Shown here: positions 13,960 through 15,117 of the stretch, piece by piece
Layout of the letters: the number at the start of each line of letters is the position of its first letter
Position numbering within the stretch: position 1 is the stretch's first letter
Assembly (NCBI GenBank): GCA_002429115.1
Contig: DIYS01000147.1
Location: 1 to 15,117 of the forward strand
DNA length: 15,117 nt
Source of the DNA: Saccharicrinis sp. UBA6048
Lineage (GTDB): Bacteria > Bacteroidota > Bacteroidia > Bacteroidales > Marinilabiliaceae
Direction of reading: 5' to 3'
Notes under the pieces: model-generated
Seen by the model: only the letters and a program-made list of their open reading frames with translations
The model's database searches: none
What the model was told of the DNA's origin: nothing
Position numbers and translations under genes: made by a program

Positions 13960-14844
13960 ATGCCAAGTTTAAAGGACATACGAATTCGCATTAACTCGGT
14001 AAAAACTACCCGACAGGTAACAAGTGCCATGAAAATGGTGTCGGCCGCTAAATTTAAAAAGGCGCAGGATGATATCTCGTATATTCGTCCATATGTAGAT
14101 CGCCTGGCTGGTATCATTTACAAGTTATCCGGTTCATTGGAAGAAGACTTCCAGCTGGATTGGTCTGAGGTGCGGGAACCGGAAAAAATTTTACTGGTGC
14201 CGGTGTCGTCTAACCGGGGACTTTGCGGAGCATTTAACGCCAATGTTATTAAAGAAGTTGAGAAGCTGTGCAGAACAGAATTCAAACTTCAGAATGGGCT
14301 TGGTAATGTTGATATACTGGCCATTGGTAAGCAGGCTCAAAAGATTCTGAAATCGCATGGCTACAATGTGGTGAAGGATCATAACGAAGTATATACCGAT
14401 ACCAACTTTGAGAAGGTGGTTGATATTGCCGCTGAAATTATGCAGGATTTCCTGAATAAGAAGTATGATAAGGTGGTATTGGTGTACAACGAATACAAGA
14501 ACGCGGCCGTACAAATTATCCGCTCCGAGCAGTTTCTGCCAATGAGGCTACCTACCGAAGCGGAGAAAGCACCGATTATGTCGATCGATTATATTATTGA
14601 GCCGGACGTAGAAACCTTTATCAAAACTGTGATTCCGGATACACTTAAAACGATGTTTTACCGCGTTATTTTAGAGTCACTGGCCTCGGAGCATGGTGCT
14701 CGTATGACATCGATGCATAAGGCCACCGATAATGCCACAGAAATGCTTAGCGAGCTGCAGCTTCAATATAACAAGGCTCGCCAGGGGGCTATTACCACCG
14801 AAATATTAGAGATTGTTGGTGGAGCTGAGGCGTTGAAAAAGTAA
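13960..14844 (+). CDS. atpG: ATP synthase F1 subunit gamma
   Basis: A 294-residue central-shaft subunit. The N-terminal helix (MPSLKDIRIRINSVKTTRQV, then TSAMKMVSAAKFKKAQ) and the C-terminal helix (SEHGARMTSMHKATDNAT to ITTEILEIVGGAEAL) make up the coiled-coil rotor; the central Rossmann-like part starts at ILLVPVSSNRGLCGAFN (77-93). Length is normal. It is the last gene of the cluster. A strong terminator follows 29 bases later, so atpD and atpC must be elsewhere in the genome. Confidence 0.97.
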   Translation: MPSLKDIRIRINSVKTTRQVTSAMKMVSAAKFKKAQDDISYIRPYVDRLAGIIYKLSGSLEEDFQLDWSEVREPEKILLVPVSSNRGLCGAFNANVIKEVEKLCRTEFKLQNGLGNVDILAIGKQAQKILKSHGYNVVKDHNEVYTDTNFEKVVDIAAEIMQDFLNKKYDKVVLVYNEYKNAAVQIIRSEQFLPMRLPTEAEKAPIMSIDYIIEPDVETFIKTVIPDTLKTMFYRVILESLASEHGARMTSMHKATDNATEMLSELQLQYNKARQGAITTEILEIVGGAEALKK

Positions 14845-14873
14845 ACGCTGAGAATAGAGAGATAAGATATGAG

Positions 14874-14899
14874 AAAGCCACCGGAAGGTGGCTTTTTTT
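14874..14899 (+). terminator. Rho-independent terminator of the atp operon
   Basis: AAAGCCACC (14874-14882) and GGTGGCTTT (14887-14895) form a perfect 9 bp stem capped by a GGAA tetraloop, with a T run through 14899. It ends the transcript after atpG. On the minus strand the A run at 14874-14876 gives only a short T tract, so it may act weakly for the minus-strand frame ending at 14901. Confidence 0.93.
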
Positions 14900-14900
14900 G

Positions 14901-15101
14901 CTATAAAGGTTCAAACGAGTCTATTTTATCATATAAGGCATTTATTAACTTCACCATTCTTTCGGAGGTTTCAACTTTAGCCTTAGTATTATAACCTTCA
15001 CTGAACTTATTTGATAGTTTAACTTTTAATGATTCGAGCTTTTGCTTGTTTGATTTTAAAGCAGCATTTTGATTTTTAATTTGATGAATGATCGCTTTTG
15101 G
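14901..15101 (-). pseudogene. 3' part of an unrecognised minus-strand gene, possibly broken
   Basis: On the minus strand a frame of about 66 codons ends at TAG (14901-14903). It reads PKAIIHQIKNQNAALKSNKQ, then KLESLKVKLSNKFSEGYN and TKAKVETSERMVKLINALYD, ending KIDSFEPL. It is helical and highly charged and looks like a real coding tail. In the same frame an in-frame TAG lies at 15102-15104, and there is no plausible start codon near its 5' end; the only ATG is deep inside. Another frame is open across the edge up to about 15075, so a frameshift (real or a sequencing error near a contig end) could join them. I recognise no family. Confidence 0.4.
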
Positions 15102-15117
15102 CTATTTCGGTTCGGTT

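Noticed and set aside
15104..15117. TTCGGTTCGGTT as a repeat array
   Set aside because: Only about two and a half copies of a 5-base unit at the window edge; too short to call.

Overview
The window looks like chromosomal DNA from a member of the Bacteroidota. The signs are promoter elements of the TAnnTTTG type, mostly weak ribosome binding sites with A/T-rich leaders, a stand-alone pheS with a Cys-rich insertion, an atpB with a long exported N-terminal extension, and an ATP synthase operon that starts next to a bactofilin gene and lacks atpD and atpC. I cannot fix the genus. There is no rRNA, tRNA, insertion sequence, CRISPR array or phage gene. No stretch longer than 300 bases lacks a gene except for the poorly resolved right edge, where a partial reading frame is visible.

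Layout. Positions 1-266 hold the 3' end of a larC-type nickel-insertion gene on the + strand, closed by a hairpin that also serves the convergent crp/fnr-type regulator (326-1033, -). That regulator is divergent from an OsmC-family gene (1147-1563, +). From about 6.2 kb back to 1.7 kb lies a minus-strand block, read right to left: a conserved hypothetical gene (6191-5838), three consecutive exported cyclophilin-type prolyl isomerases (5815-5003, 4915-4103, 4045-2768), then pheS (2694-1672). The third isomerase carries an extra N-terminal domain that looks like a trypsin/HtrA fold which has lost its catalytic histidine. A tandem universal stress protein gene (7161-6328, -) with its own terminator follows.

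From 7250 onward everything up to 14844 is on the + strand: a membrane-anchored adenylyl cyclase with an extracytoplasmic Y_Y_Y-like sensor and a C-terminal HD hydrolase domain, a bactofilin, a four-helix AtpI-like membrane protein, and then atpB-atpE-atpF-atpH-atpA-atpG, ending in a strong terminator. The beta and epsilon subunit genes (atpD, atpC) are not in the cluster. Between atpF (last Fo gene) and atpH (first F1 gene) there is an 88-base gap with two tandem perfect or near-perfect stem-loops and no U tract, which may be an RNA processing or stability element. The right edge has the 3' end of an unrecognised minus-strand coding frame without a visible start.

How it fits together. The ATP synthase genes make the Fo sector and part of F1. 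The minus-strand block serves envelope protein folding plus aminoacylation. The cyclase could make cAMP, but the Crp-type regulator in the same window lacks the usual cAMP-binding arginine, so a direct cAMP-Crp circuit is not supported by sequence alone. The most unusual items are the pseudo-protease/cyclophilin fusion, the isomerase triplet, the cyclase-HD fusion, and the paired hairpins inside the atp operon.
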